Positions 1 through 9,829 are shown, counted from the stretch's first letter. The stretch is 42,497 nucleotides of DNA from an uncultured SAR86 cluster bacterium (GCA_902556355.1 CACDVW010000009.1:1-42497); one strand, 5' to 3'. Numbers and translations are program-made. The notes: generated by a model from the sequence alone, not told the origin.

Positions 1-2225
1 TACATTAGTCCAAAGTTAATTGCTTTTGCACTTCTTCTTTGCTCATCCGTTACATTTTCTATATTTACTCCAAAGACTTCTGCAGCTGTCGAAGAATGAA
101 CATCTAATCCTTTATTAAAAGCATTTGTTAAATTTTTATCTTTTGAAAGATGCGCCATAATTCTAAGTTCAATCTGTGAATAATCTGCTGATATCAAAAC
201 ATTCCCTCTCTCTGGAACAAAAGCTTCTCTTATTCTTCTACCTTCTGAGGTTTTAATTGGTATGTTCTGTAAATTAGGTTCTGTAGATGAAAGCCTTCCG
301 GTTGAAGTTATAGCTTGTTGATATGAAGTATGGATTCTTTGTGTTGCTGGGTTCTCAATTTTAATAAGACTGTCGGTATAGGTTGATTTAAGCTTTGCCA
401 AAGTTCTATATTGAAGAATAATTTTTGGTAACTCATATTCTTCTGATAGTCTTTGAAGGGTTTCTTCATTTGTTGATGGCTGTCCTTTAGGAGTTTTCTT
501 GAGAACTGGTAACTTAAGCTTTTCATATAAAACTTCTAAGAGTTGCTTGGGTGAGTCTAAATTAAATTCTTCACCAGCAATTTTGAAAGCCTGAGAGCTT
601 AAATCTGATATTTTTTCTGCAAGCTCTTCTGAGTGAGCGGCCAACTTTTCTTTGTCTATTTTTGCTCCGTTTTGTTCAACTTTGGAGAGAACATGGACAA
701 GTGGATACTCAATGTCTTCCAGTAATTTTTTTTGTGTTGGTTTGTCTTTAAGCAGTCCCTCAAGTTTGTTATAGAGCCTTAAAGTTATATCTGCATCTTC
801 TGCCGCATAATTAGTTGCAACATCAATTTCAACCTCTGCAAAGCTAATTTGTTTTGAAGCTGTGCCAGCAACATCACCATACTTTATTGTTTCATAATCA
901 AGATAATATAAAGCTAACTTATCCATACCATGTCTGGTTGCGGTGCTATTAAGAACATATGACATAAGCATGGTATCTGCATGAAATTTATCTAACTGAA
1001 TCTTATGCCTAGATAAAATTGGTATATCAAATTTTAGATTCTGGCCAACAGCTTTTTCCTTATTTCGCTCTATAGCCTTGCCAATAATTTCAATTACTAA
1101 ATCTAAACTTGGCTGATCGGAACAGCCTTCATAGGTGTGGCCTATGGGTATATAACATCCAGCTCCCTCTTTAACAGATAATGATATGCCGACAAGATTA
1201 GCAGTAATTGTATCCAGTGAATCTGTTTCGGTATCTATTGCATAAACTTTACATTCATCAAGGTTTTTGGCCCATGCTTGAAGCTGATCTTTACTATAAA
1301 CAGTTTCATAGTTTTTGTTTTTCTCTTTGAGGATTTCTTTAACATCTGTTTGTTTAGAAGCTTTACTCGTTAATTTTGTTGAAGTATTTTTTGGCAACGC
1401 TTTAAACTCTAGATCAGCAAAAAGCTCATCTAATCTTTCTTGATGGGGATTGAGCTGGAGCAAACTATCAAAGTCCACACCAAGTTCAACATCTTGTTTC
1501 AATGATACTAGCTCAACATTTCTTTCCAGGTCAGCAAGAGAGTTGCGGAGATTTTCTCCAACAACACCCTTAATTGATTCAGCATTATCTTTTATACCAT
1601 CTAAATTCTTATATTCATTCAGCCACTTGGCTGCTGTTTTTTGACCAACTTTAGGAACTCCGGGGATATTGTCAGAACTGTCTCCAACCAAAGCAAGCAT
1701 GTCTCTGATTTGATTTGGCTGAACACCAAATTTTTCAAATACCTTGTCTTCGGTAAAAATTTGATGCTTCATTGTATTCATAATTGTTATATTTGGATCT
1801 TCAACCAATTGCATCAGATCTTTATCCAATGAAGAAATGACTGCTTTAAATTTTTTTTCTTTTGCCTTATTTACCAAAGTTGCAATTACATCATCTGCTT
1901 CAACTCCTGGAATCTCAATAAGAGGAAATCCAATTGCTTTACAAATTTCCTTCAGAGGCTTTAGCTGCTCCCTCAAGTCGTCAGGCATGGGTGGTCTGTT
2001 GGCTTTATATTCTTTATAAATTTCACTTCTAAAAGTTTTTCCCTTAGCATCAAAAACTACAATTATTGGTGATCCTTCACTATCTTTTTTTAAAGTCATC
2101 AGCATATTAGTGACTCCCTTGATTGCTCCAGTAGGCTGACCTTTTGACGTACTTAACGGGGGCATCGCGTGATATGCACGATATAAATATGAAGAACCAT
2201 CGATTATAAAAACTCTATCTTTCAT
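1..2225 (-). CDS. polA: DNA polymerase I, 5' part (runs off the left edge)
   Basis: Replicative gap-filling and repair polymerase. The frame starts with ATG at 2223-2225 and stays open for 741 codons to the window edge, so about the last fifth of the protein is missing. Order of domains: N-terminal 5' nuclease (IIDGSSYLYRAYHAM at the start, then DLRE, EADDVIATL and GDSSDNIPGV), a 3'-5' exonuclease domain and the polymerase domain. The proofreading domain looks active: DTETDSLD (Exo I), QNLKFDIPIL (Exo II) and YAAEDADIT (Exo III) keep the acidic residues and the Tyr. The polymerase part contains TGRLSSTEPNLQNIP and SADYSQIELR (motif A), and ends inside the O helix at AINFGLM. It is divergent from dsbB, with a 74-base spacer. 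The visible part is intact. Confidence 0.97.
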   Translation of the reverse strand, partial: MKDRVFIIDGSSYLYRAYHAMPPLSTSKGQPTGAIKGVTNMLMTLKKDSEGSPIIVVFDAKGKTFRSEIYKEYKANRPPMPDDLREQLKPLKEICKAIGFPLIEIPGVEADDVIATLVNKAKEKKFKAVISSLDKDLMQLVEDPNITIMNTMKHQIFTEDKVFEKFGVQPNQIRDMLALVGDSSDNIPGVPKVGQKTAAKWLNEYKNLDGIKDNAESIKGVVGENLRNSLADLERNVELVSLKQDVELGVDFDSLLQLNPHQERLDELFADLEFKALPKNTSTKLTSKASKQTDVKEILKEKNKNYETVYSKDQLQAWAKNLDECKVYAIDTETDSLDTITANLVGISLSVKEGAGCYIPIGHTYEGCSDQPSLDLVIEIIGKAIERNKEKAVGQNLKFDIPILSRHKIQLDKFHADTMLMSYVLNSTATRHGMDKLALYYLDYETIKYGDVAGTASKQISFAEVEIDVATNYAAEDADITLRLYNKLEGLLKDKPTQKKLLEDIEYPLVHVLSKVEQNGAKIDKEKLAAHSEELAEKISDLSSQAFKIAGEEFNLDSPKQLLEVLYEKLKLPVLKKTPKGQPSTNEETLQRLSEEYELPKIILQYRTLAKLKSTYTDSLIKIENPATQRIHTSYQQAITSTGRLSSTEPNLQNIPIKTSEGRRIREAFVPERGNVLISADYSQIELRIMAHLSKDKNLTNAFNKGLDVHSSTAAEVFGVNIENVTDEQRRSAKAINFGLM

Positions 2226-2299
2226 ATTAATTTAATTCCCTGTCTAAGGTGTATTCTGTAAAAGTATTTCTTATACTATTGTAAAACGAGTCTATTTTT

Positions 2300-2812
2300 A
2301 TGTTTAAACGTCTTAAAAATTTTACTATTTCAGTGTATCAAAACTATTTCGAAATAGCCTCATGTTTAGGTGCAACTACAATAATTTTATTAGCAATCTT
2401 GATGGACAATATATTAGGTCTTCAAGCCTGCCCAATGTGCATAATGACAAGATATGTTTTTGGCATTATTGCGTTGATAGCATTTTTTGGATTTATAGCA
2501 AAGAAATTATTTCTAATTGATAAATTTCTTATAGTGTTGGCATCTATAGCTGGACTAGCTGTAACAGGAAAACAGATATATCTTCAAAATTTAAGCCAAG
2601 AAGAAATAAGTAATTTGCCAATGGGGTGTGGCATGCCATTAGAGACACAAATAGAATATTTTGGTTTTTTTGGAGGCATTGCAAATGCATATAAGGGAGG
2701 CCCAACTTGTGCTGAAGTTAACTGGAGTTTCATTTTTAACTTTGCTGAATGGGGCTTTATATTTTTTCTAGTTTTCTTGATATCATCTATTTTAAAAATA
2801 TTAAGAGTATAA
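2300..2812 (+). CDS. dsbB: Disulfide bond formation protein B
   Basis: Inner-membrane quinone reductase that reoxidises DsbA in the periplasm and passes the electrons to ubiquinone. The 170-residue length is normal for the family. Four hydrophobic segments are visible, at roughly residues 20-40, 50-70, 75-95 and 145-168. The two functional cysteine pairs are present: C44-P-M-C47 in the first periplasmic loop, followed by the family-typical Arg at 51, and C110/C137 in the second loop. The gene is divergent from polA and no DsbA gene is in the window. The ATG start is supported by the hydrophobic N-terminus; I see no strong ribosome binding site. The assignment rests on the spacing of the cysteine pairs and the membrane layout. 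Confidence 0.93.
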   Translation: MFKRLKNFTISVYQNYFEIASCLGATTIILLAILMDNILGLQACPMCIMTRYVFGIIALIAFFGFIAKKLFLIDKFLIVLASIAGLAVTGKQIYLQNLSQEEISNLPMGCGMPLETQIEYFGFFGGIANAYKGGPTCAEVNWSFIFNFAEWGFIFFLVFLISSILKILRV

Positions 2813-2886
2813 AATCTAATATTTTGTAACAAAACTACAAGTAAAATTACCTATTAAGCCTATAGGTAAAGGATTTGTAATACAGT

Positions 2887-2915
2887 TTGACTATCATCTG
2901 ATCGTAATATTTAAT
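2887..2915 (+). promoter_or_regulatory. Probable sigma-70 promoter of pckA
   Basis: TTGACT at 2887-2892 and TTTAAT at 2910-2915 are separated by 17 bases. They lie in the 155-base gap between dsbB and pckA, about 50 bases upstream of the pckA ATG. The -35 is close to consensus and the -10 is weaker. The rest of this gap shows nothing else recognisable. The call is based on sequence match only. Confidence 0.4.
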
Positions 2916-2967
2916 TCACTACAAATATGTAAATAATTTACTGTTATATGTTTTAATAGGGTTAAAT

Positions 2968-4509
2968 ATGAACGAAACAAATACAGCACAAGCACTTTAT
3001 CTAAATAATGAAGAGCTAATTTCAGAAGCTGTAAAAAATAATGAAGGGATTATTGCCAGCAATGGCGCTTTTTCTACCTCTACTGGATCTAGGACAGGCA
3101 GAAGCCCTAATGATAGATTCATTGTAGACGAGCCAACAACTTCAGATCTCATAGATTGGGGTGATATAAATAAGCCTTTTAACTCACAAAAGTTTGATTT
3201 GCTTTGGGATAAAGTTGAAAGCTATCTTTCTAAAAAAAATAGATATACTTCTCAGCTCCATGTTGGTTCTCATGAAGATCATTATTTGCCTATCAAGGTT
3301 ACAACAGAGACTGCCTGGCATGGTTTATTTGCAAGATTAATATTTGTTGTTCCAGAAGAATATAATCCATCAAAGAAAGAGGAATGGGAAATTTTAAGTG
3401 CATGTAATTATGAGTGTATTCCTGAAGAAGATGGAACTAATTCAGAAGGCTGCGTGATAATAAACTTTGAAAAAAGAAAAGTTCTGCTTGCTGGGATGAA
3501 GTATGCAGGCGAGCTTAAAAAATCTATGTTTTCTGCTCAAAATTTCTTACTACCTGAAAAAGATGTTCTTCCTATGCACTGCTCAGCCAATGTTAACTCT
3601 GAAGGAAAGGTAGCCTTATTTTTTGGCTTGTCAGGAACTGGTAAAACAACTCTATCAGCAGACCCAACTTGTTCGTTAATTGGTGATGATGAGCATGGCT
3701 GGGGTCAAGGCTCTGTCTTCAATTTTGAAGGTGGATGTTATGCCAAAACTATAGACCTCTCTGAGAAAAATGAACCTGTAATTTACAATGCAATCAAGCA
3801 TGGCAGTGTTATTGAAAACGTTTTTTTGAATAAAGCCAATGAACCTGATTATTACAACACCACACTATCTGAAAACGGAAGATGTTGTTATCCCAGATCT
3901 CATATTGAAGATGCTGTAGAAGAAAATGCTGCTGGTGAACCTGAAACAGTAATATTTTTAACTTGTGACTTAACCGGGTTAATACCCCCCGTATCCATTC
4001 TCTCAAAGGAGGCTGCTGCCTATCATTTTCTAAGCGGCTATACAGCAAAAGTTGGTTCAACAGAAATTGGATCAAGCTCTTCTATCGAATCTACTTTTTC
4101 AACATGTTTTGGTGCACCCTTCTTTCCAAGACCTGCAGGAGTATATGCTGATTTATTAATGAAAAGAGTCGAGGCTTATAACTCCAAAGTTTTTCTTGTA
4201 AATACTGGATGGACTGGTGGTCCGTATGGTACTGGTTCGAGGTTTGATATACCAACCACAAGAAGGATAGTTAATGCTATTCAAAATGGTGAGCTTAATG
4301 ATGTTGAGACTCAGCATATTCCAGGACTTAATTTAGAAATACCAAAAAATGTTGATGGAGTTGACAGCAAACTATTAAACCCAATTGAGACATGGTCAGA
4401 TGGTGAAAACTATCAAGCATACTTAAAAGAATTAGTCGAAAAATTCCAAAATAACTTTAAAAAATTTGATGTCGGACATGATATTATTTCTGCAGGACCA
4501 AAATTTTAG
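2968..4509 (+). CDS. pckA: Phosphoenolpyruvate carboxykinase (ATP)
   Basis: Converts oxaloacetate plus ATP to phosphoenolpyruvate, CO2 and ADP in the cytoplasm, the entry step of gluconeogenesis. It has 513 residues, a little shorter than the E. coli enzyme (about 540), with the difference at the N-terminus. Signature elements: [12 protein letters not shown] near residues 42-53 (substrate-binding arginine), the P-loop GLSGTGKTT at 220-228, and the kinase-2 motif LIGDDEHGW at 237-245, with metal and catalytic residues kept. C-terminal motifs such as [10 protein letters not shown] are present. This is the ATP-dependent family, not the GTP-dependent one. The gene starts at ATG 2968. gshA follows after only 8 bases, so the two probably share a transcript. 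The pairing with glutathione synthesis has no obvious metabolic reason. Confidence 0.97.
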   Translation: MNETNTAQALYLNNEELISEAVKNNEGIIASNGAFSTSTGSRTGRSPNDRFIVDEPTTSDLIDWGDINKPFNSQKFDLLWDKVESYLSKKNRYTSQLHVGSHEDHYLPIKVTTETAWHGLFARLIFVVPEEYNPSKKEEWEILSACNYECIPEEDGTNSEGCVIINFEKRKVLLAGMKYAGELKKSMFSAQNFLLPEKDVLPMHCSANVNSEGKVALFFGLSGTGKTTLSADPTCSLIGDDEHGWGQGSVFNFEGGCYAKTIDLSEKNEPVIYNAIKHGSVIENVFLNKANEPDYYNTTLSENGRCCYPRSHIEDAVEENAAGEPETVIFLTCDLTGLIPPVSILSKEAAAYHFLSGYTAKVGSTEIGSSSSIESTFSTCFGAPFFPRPAGVYADLLMKRVEAYNSKVFLVNTGWTGGPYGTGSRFDIPTTRRIVNAIQNGELNDVETQHIPGLNLEIPKNVDGVDSKLLNPIETWSDGENYQAYLKELVEKFQNNFKKFDVGHDIISAGPKF

Positions 4510-4517
4510 AGAAAGCT

Positions 4518-6011
4518 GTGGACTTCCACAATCTATTAGAAAATCTTAAAAATCAATCTTTCTTCTCAAACCTTATAATAGAAAGAGGTATTGAGAAAGA
4601 GTCATTAAGAGTTACTCAAAACGGCTATATCTCAAACAAAAAACATCCAGAAACTCTTGGATCTTCTTATACAAACCCATCAATAACTACTGACTTTGCA
4701 GAATCTCTAATTGAGATCGTTACACCCACCTATACAAACATCGATGAGCTTTATGAAAAACTAAAAATAATTCATATTTTTATAAATCAAAATCTAAAAG
4801 ATGGAGAAATGCTCTGGCCGTTTTCTATGCCTCCAAAAATAGAAGATGAGGCCAAAATAAATATTGCAACATATGGAAAAACTAATATGGGTAGACTTAA
4901 ACATGTTTATCGAAAAGGCCTTGCCATTAGGTATGGGAAAACAATGCAATGCGTATCAGGCATACACTATAACTTTTCTATATGTGATAAATCATTAAAA
5001 CATCTAGGATATTCATCTCAAAATGAGAAAAATAAAGCTTATCTAAATTTAATCAGAAATTTCAAAAGATTATTTTGGTTCGTGTTAATTGAATTTGGCA
5101 ACTCTCCGGTTGTAGACAAATCTTTTGTTTCAGGCAGAGCTAATGATTTAGATATTCTCAATGAATCAGATTTATTTAAACCCTATGCAACTTCACTGCG
5201 AATGAGCGATATTGGCTATCAAAGCAAAGCTCAAAAAAATCTCAATTTTAAATATAATGATCTAGATGCATTTTTGTCTGAACTAAAAAACGCAATAATA
5301 AATCCTTATTCTGATTTTGAGAAACTTGGACTAAAAGATAATGACAATAAGTTTCATCAAATATCGAATGGTATTTTACAAATTGAAAATGAACTTTATG
5401 ACTGCATTAGGCCAAAAAGAGCAGGCAAAAGTGGTCAGAGACCTTATCAGCTTCTTAGAGAACAGGGCATTCAGTATGTTGAAGTTAGAGGAATTGATCT
5501 CAATCCAAATGAGGCGATCGGCATTTCTAAAGATCATATTAGAATACTAGATCTTCTACTAATTTATTGTTTAATAACGCCAAGTCGAAAAATGACTGAC
5601 AAAGAAAAAATTCAAATTGAACAACAAGATAAAAATGTAATTAAATCAGGCAGAAACCCTAACCTTAAGGTCTTTTATAAAGATAAGGAAATATCTATAA
5701 ATGTAGCTAGGCAAGAACTAATTAAAAACCTTGGGCAGTTAGCATTAGAATTTGAAGATCAGGCTTTTGTTGATGCCATTAAAAATTTAGGGAACTTTAA
5801 GAAAAATAATTTTAACCAAGCAGAATCGTTTCATGATTATGGTATTAAAAAAACTATTGAAAATTATCAGACAATTAATTCTTTTTCAAATATTGACGTT
5901 GAATTGTGCAAAAAGGAAGCTAGTGATTCATTAAAAGAGTTTGATAGAATAAATCAAAAAAAAGAAATAGCTTTTGATGAGTTTGTTAACTCATACAACT
6001 CAAAAATATAA
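4518..6011 (+). CDS. gshA: Glutamate-cysteine ligase
   Basis: First step of glutathione synthesis: ATP-dependent joining of L-cysteine to the gamma-carboxyl of L-glutamate. Its 497 residues are close to the gammaproteobacterial type-1 family (about 518). Family segments seen: RGIEKESLRV at residues 23-32, ITTDFAESLIEIVTP near 56-70, the glycine-poor ATP-grasp-like core with GRLKHVYRKGLAIRYG, and YVEVRGIDLNPNEAIGI near 320-336. It starts with GTG at 4518, 8 bases after the pckA stop, so translational coupling is likely. No gshB is in the window. The coding strand is visibly rich in A and C, as expected for a gene transcribed against fork movement if the origin lies to the right. The next gene begins 12 bases downstream. 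Confidence 0.94.
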   Translation: MDFHNLLENLKNQSFFSNLIIERGIEKESLRVTQNGYISNKKHPETLGSSYTNPSITTDFAESLIEIVTPTYTNIDELYEKLKIIHIFINQNLKDGEMLWPFSMPPKIEDEAKINIATYGKTNMGRLKHVYRKGLAIRYGKTMQCVSGIHYNFSICDKSLKHLGYSSQNEKNKAYLNLIRNFKRLFWFVLIEFGNSPVVDKSFVSGRANDLDILNESDLFKPYATSLRMSDIGYQSKAQKNLNFKYNDLDAFLSELKNAIINPYSDFEKLGLKDNDNKFHQISNGILQIENELYDCIRPKRAGKSGQRPYQLLREQGIQYVEVRGIDLNPNEAIGISKDHIRILDLLLIYCLITPSRKMTDKEKIQIEQQDKNVIKSGRNPNLKVFYKDKEISINVARQELIKNLGQLALEFEDQAFVDAIKNLGNFKKNNFNQAESFHDYGIKKTIENYQTINSFSNIDVELCKKEASDSLKEFDRINQKKEIAFDEFVNSYNSKI

Positions 6012-6023
6012 ATAGGGGTAAAT

Positions 6024-7028
6024 ATGAAAGCCTTACAATGTGTAGAACTTGGCGGTCCAGAAAAATTAGTTGTAAACGATGTTGCAGATCCAGAGATTTC
6101 TGAAGATCACATCATTATTGAAGTAAAGTCTGCGAGTGTAAATTTTCCTGATGTTTTAATGATCCAAGGTTTATATCAATTTCAGCCGCCACTTCCTTTT
6201 ATTCCTGGAGGAGAGTCAGCAGGAGTAGTTTTAGAAATAGGTGATGGAGTTGAAGGGTTTAATGTCGGCGACAAGGTTTTTGCTGCAACTGGCGTAGGCG
6301 GTATATGTGAAAAAATATTAGCACATAAAAATAATGTCAGGCCCATACCTGAAAATATGGAGTTTGAAATAGCTGCTGCACTGTCTGTTACATACGGAAC
6401 CTCTATATATGCATTAAAACAAAGAGCAAATCTTAAAGCTGGTGAAACTCTTTTAGTTCTTGGGGCTTCGGGCGGTGTAGGTTTAGCAACTGTTCAACTA
6501 GGTAAAGCAATGGGCGCCAAAGTTATAGCGGCCGCATCAACTCAAGAGAAAGTTGATATCTGCATAGAAAACGGTGCAGATGAAGGTTTCGTTTATCCAT
6601 CAGGAAACCTTGATAGAGATCAGCAAAAAGAGCTATCAAGCAAAATTAAAGAATTAACAGGGGGGCTAGGACCAAATGTTATTTATGATCCGGTTGGCGG
6701 AACATATGCTGAGCCATGCCTGAGATCTATAGCATGGGATGGTAGGTATCTTGTCATTGGCTTTGCGGCCGGAGCAGATCAAATTCCTAAGATGCCATTG
6801 AATTTGACTTTACTAAAAGGCTGTCAAATTGTCGGAGTCTTTTGGGGTGCATGGACCGGTATGTTCCCAGCAGAAAATCAAAAGAACTTTGAGGAGTTGT
6901 TCGAAATGTATAAAGATGGAAAAATTAATCCTAGCCCTTCAGATAAATTTACACTAGAGACTTCTGCAGAGGCTATTGCTCATCTCAAAAATAGAAAAGC
7001 GAAGGGAAAAGTTGTTATCAATTTCTAA
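6024..7028 (+). CDS. Quinone oxidoreductase-like medium-chain reductase (NADPH)
   Basis: Member of the zinc-free quinone oxidoreductase branch of the medium-chain dehydrogenase/reductase superfamily, 334 residues, full length. The N-terminal GroES-like half carries SVNFPDVLMIQGLYQ and PGGESAGVV. The Rossmann half carries GASGGVGLATVQLGKAMGAKV near residues 147-167, the NADPH-binding glycine motif. The zinc-ligand cysteines of alcohol dehydrogenases are not in place. Substrate cannot be read from sequence; homologues act on quinones, enoyl compounds or reactive aldehydes. An AGGGG-like ribosome binding site lies just before ATG 6024. It lies 12 bases after gshA, which would suit a role in oxidative or carbonyl stress, but that is inference. 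Its 3' end overlaps the start of the next gene. Confidence 0.88.
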   Translation: MKALQCVELGGPEKLVVNDVADPEISEDHIIIEVKSASVNFPDVLMIQGLYQFQPPLPFIPGGESAGVVLEIGDGVEGFNVGDKVFAATGVGGICEKILAHKNNVRPIPENMEFEIAAALSVTYGTSIYALKQRANLKAGETLLVLGASGGVGLATVQLGKAMGAKVIAAASTQEKVDICIENGADEGFVYPSGNLDRDQQKELSSKIKELTGGLGPNVIYDPVGGTYAEPCLRSIAWDGRYLVIGFAAGADQIPKMPLNLTLLKGCQIVGVFWGAWTGMFPAENQKNFEELFEMYKDGKINPSPSDKFTLETSAEAIAHLKNRKAKGKVVINF

Positions 7029-8370
7029 AACTTACAAAAAATTTAAATATTTAGTTTTATTTTTTATTGTTTCTTGTAGCAGCGGCTCATCTCAAAATAA
7101 TGAAACGGAAAACCAAGATTCTATAGTTACTAATTATCCATCGCATCCCATGGTATGGGAATACTCTGCACCTGAAAGTGTTGGAATGAATAGTGACATT
7201 TTAGACCAAGCATTTAATTATGCTTTTAAAGAAGGCTCATTTACTCAAGCAGCAGTAGTAATAAAAGATGGAAAACTAATTTATGAAAGGTATAGAGGTA
7301 TAACCAATAATGAGGCAGAAACACTAGCCTCATTATTAAATTCTAGTTCAAATTTATACAAAGATATTTACGGAAATAGAAACAAGGAAAGTCTAATCAC
7401 TTCATGGTCTACAGCCAAGTCCTTTACAAGTGTATTAGTTGGAATAGCTGAAGAAAATGGTCATATAGACTCAATTCAAAATAGTGCTTCGGATTATATA
7501 TCTGAATGGTCATCAGATAATAGAAACACAATAACTATAAAGAATCTATTAGATATGAGATCTGGTCTATATCCTGCCTGTTATGATTTTTTGAATAATT
7601 CACTAACTGAATGTACAAATTCTTCAGATTCTTCATCTGGAGGAAACATTGTTTTTTCAGATGATCAGATGACAGGATGTATTGATAGAAACTATGCTGC
7701 TGAAGGAATATTTCATCCTTGGTACAACAATGGGCAACGAATTTACTCTAAGGGTGATTTTGTATATTCAAATTGTGACACTATGGTATTGGGGGAAATT
7801 ATTTTTAGAGCAACTGGTCAAGATATTCAAACATATGCTGAATATAATTTATTTTCCAAAATTGGTATTGATGCCAGCTGGTGGAAGGATTTCACATCAG
7901 ATGGTCAGTCTAATGGAAATTATTTAGCATATTGCTGTTTAGATACAACAGCAAGAGATTTTGCAAAGTTTGGTTATATGCTGCTATTAAATGGAGTTTG
8001 GGAAGGAAGCAATCAAAAATATGAAAGTTATGTTAATAAAATTAAAAATATAACTTCATATGGTCTTCAGTTTTGGACCATATGTGCAAAACCCCAATCA
8101 AATGATCAATGCAATGAATGGATAATTTCAACCATAGGATTTGATGGTCAATATATAATGATCGACTTTTCAAGAAATCTTGTTGTTGTTAGAGCAAGCT
8201 TATATCAGCCTATACAAAACCTTTCTCAAGAAAAAAAGATGAAATTGGTTAATTCCGATATATCTAATTCAAACTGGGTAGCAACTGTTCCAAGAGGTTT
8301 GGGTGCTAATTTAAATACTAATTTTAACCCAAGTCAGTTTTTTAAACTTGTAACAGATTCAATAAATTAA
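7012..8370 (+). CDS. Lipoprotein serine hydrolase (beta-lactamase class C / penicillin-binding fold)
   Basis: Predicted exported lipoprotein of about 452 residues with a serine beta-lactamase-like fold. I place the start at TTG 7012, because a GAAGGGA ribosome binding site sits at 7001-7007 and this start gives a compact signal peptide: a basic start, then YLVLFFIVSC, with the lipobox Cys at residue 22. A frame-consistent TTG at 6976 would add 12 residues. Either start overlaps the upstream reductase gene. Active-site motifs: S133-T-A-K136 (SxxK nucleophile and base) and Y252-S-N254 (YxN); the third motif looks like GFDGQ near the C-terminus. Such proteins include esterases, D-aminopeptidases and 6-aminohexanoate-dimer-hydrolase-like enzymes, and the substrate is unknown. 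A cysteine-containing insertion sits between the first and second motifs. It ends 42 bases before the convergent PhoX gene. Confidence 0.85.
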   Translation: MLSISKTYKKFKYLVLFFIVSCSSGSSQNNETENQDSIVTNYPSHPMVWEYSAPESVGMNSDILDQAFNYAFKEGSFTQAAVVIKDGKLIYERYRGITNNEAETLASLLNSSSNLYKDIYGNRNKESLITSWSTAKSFTSVLVGIAEENGHIDSIQNSASDYISEWSSDNRNTITIKNLLDMRSGLYPACYDFLNNSLTECTNSSDSSSGGNIVFSDDQMTGCIDRNYAAEGIFHPWYNNGQRIYSKGDFVYSNCDTMVLGEIIFRATGQDIQTYAEYNLFSKIGIDASWWKDFTSDGQSNGNYLAYCCLDTTARDFAKFGYMLLLNGVWEGSNQKYESYVNKIKNITSYGLQFWTICAKPQSNDQCNEWIISTIGFDGQYIMIDFSRNLVVVRASLYQPIQNLSQEKKMKLVNSDISNSNWVATVPRGLGANLNTNFNPSQFFKLVTDSIN

Positions 8371-8412
8371 ATATCGACTCAATACATTTTAATCATTAGC
8401 ATTTGATCGGTA

Positions 8413-9765
8413 CTAAGCTTCATGATGAACTATGTCGGAATCTAGCCGATCTCTAAATTCTCTGATTTTATTCCAGTCACCTGTAACAGCAATAGTTTTG
8501 CCTCTATCCTGAATATTAAGATACATATTTTTTCCATCAGGTGAGAAACATATGCCAGCAATTTCTGAGCTGCTATTTCCTGCAACTCTTCCCAGAGGAT
8601 AAAGGGTCCCATTAGGCGTACAACCAATGAGCTTGCAAGCATTACTGCCATTATCTTCACAAATTATAAGATCTCCCCATGGAGTTATATTAATGTTGTC
8701 GCCTTCCCAAAGATTGTTAGCGTTATCAGATTCATAGAAGAGTGATATTTTTGAATTTACAGGAGAATATTTCCAAATTTGCCCTAGGCCGGCCTTGCCA
8801 CCTTTTTTACATGTAAAAAATATGTTGGAAGTCATATTTTTATCATTTGTGAAAATAATTCCTTCCCCTCCATTAAAAATTGAAGCGCCAATTTTTTTAC
8901 CTTGAATTTTAGTTTTGGTAGATTTTGCCAAAGGGTCTTTTATGCGAACCCATTCAACAGGAAAATTGTCTCCAACACGAATCATGCCATCTCTGTTTGA
9001 GGTATTTTCAACTCCCGGTATTTTTAGTGCGTAAAGCTTTCCTCTTCCGCTGAGATTATTCTTTTTGTTTGGTACAAACTTATAGAATAAGCCACTGTAA
9101 TCATCTTCGGTTTGATAAACACTTCCATTTGGGTCATTCAAATCAACTGTTATTGCTTCTCTTTGAAATCTACCCATATGGGTTAATCTTTTGTAGCCTT
9201 TAAGTGAATCAGCCTCTGGGTCTACTTCAAAAGCATAACCGTGATTTTCTCTATATGTTTCTTCACATGAAATCCATGTATTCCATGGGGTGGTTCCGCC
9301 GGCACAATTGTCGATTGTTCCTGAAAGGCTTCTGTTAGCACGCTTTAAAGTCAAACCATCTGATTCAAGGACAATGGTACTTGTTCCACCAGAAAACGGT
9401 CTACCATTGGATTCATTGTATGCTGTTGATAGTTCTAAATGCTTATCTCTATTCTTTGTTTCATGATTAACTACTAATGCTACTGAGCCGTCTTTTAATT
9501 CAAAAGCACCCATTCCATCTGGTCTTCCACCATACTTAAGGCCATCTGTCATAACATCACCAGTGGACATAAGCACTTTGTATGAAAAGTCTTTAGGTAA
9601 ATCAAATAAAGCTTTTGGATCTTTTAGTAACAGCCCATCCCATTTTGTCATTGATGATATTGGGTTGTTAGCAGCAAATAACTTGCCTCCACCATATGCG
9701 AATAACATTAACATTGCAGAAGACTGTCCTGCACGTTTCATAAATAGTCTTTTTGAATTATCCAT
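8413..9765 (-). CDS. PhoX-family (DUF839) exported phosphatase
   Basis: 450-residue protein of the PhoX/DUF839 family. Characterised PhoX members are calcium- and iron-dependent alkaline phosphatases that release phosphate from organic esters in the periplasm. The N-terminus has a Tat-like signal (KRLFMKRAG, then a hydrophobic stretch ending near FAANN). The family signature NCAGGTTPWNTWISCEE is near residues 153-169. Further family segments are VNHETKNRD, GRFQREA, YSGLFYKFVP, GGEGI and CEDNGSN, with many of the expected acidic and asparagine metal ligands. Many marine bacteria carry several DUF839 paralogues, and not all are proven phosphatases, so the exact substrate is open. It follows the oxidase operon on the same strand after 47 bases, with a hairpin between them. 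An AGGA lies 13 bases before the ATG. Confidence 0.82.
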   Translation of the reverse strand: MDNSKRLFMKRAGQSSAMLMLFAYGGGKLFAANNPISSMTKWDGLLLKDPKALFDLPKDFSYKVLMSTGDVMTDGLKYGGRPDGMGAFELKDGSVALVVNHETKNRDKHLELSTAYNESNGRPFSGGTSTIVLESDGLTLKRANRSLSGTIDNCAGGTTPWNTWISCEETYRENHGYAFEVDPEADSLKGYKRLTHMGRFQREAITVDLNDPNGSVYQTEDDYSGLFYKFVPNKKNNLSGRGKLYALKIPGVENTSNRDGMIRVGDNFPVEWVRIKDPLAKSTKTKIQGKKIGASIFNGGEGIIFTNDKNMTSNIFFTCKKGGKAGLGQIWKYSPVNSKISLFYESDNANNLWEGDNINITPWGDLIICEDNGSNACKLIGCTPNGTLYPLGRVAGNSSSEIAGICFSPDGKNMYLNIQDRGKTIAVTGDWNKIREFRDRLDSDIVHHEA

Positions 9766-9789
9766 AATTTAAATTTATCCTAATTGTAT

Positions 9790-9829
9790 TAAAAATCTGT
9801 TACAAACATGATTTAATTTGTAACAGATT
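9790..9829 (-). terminator. Intrinsic terminator of the oxidase operon
   Basis: A perfect 13-base inverted repeat (AATCTGTTACAAA at 9794-9806 and TTTGTAACAGATT at 9817-9829) with a 10-base loop. On the minus strand the second arm is followed directly by a T-run. The right arm lies inside the last codons of the SCO gene, and the SCO stop is in the loop. The stem is long but AT-rich, so termination may be incomplete and part of the transcripts could continue into the PhoX gene. On the plus strand no T-run follows. Confidence 0.7.
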
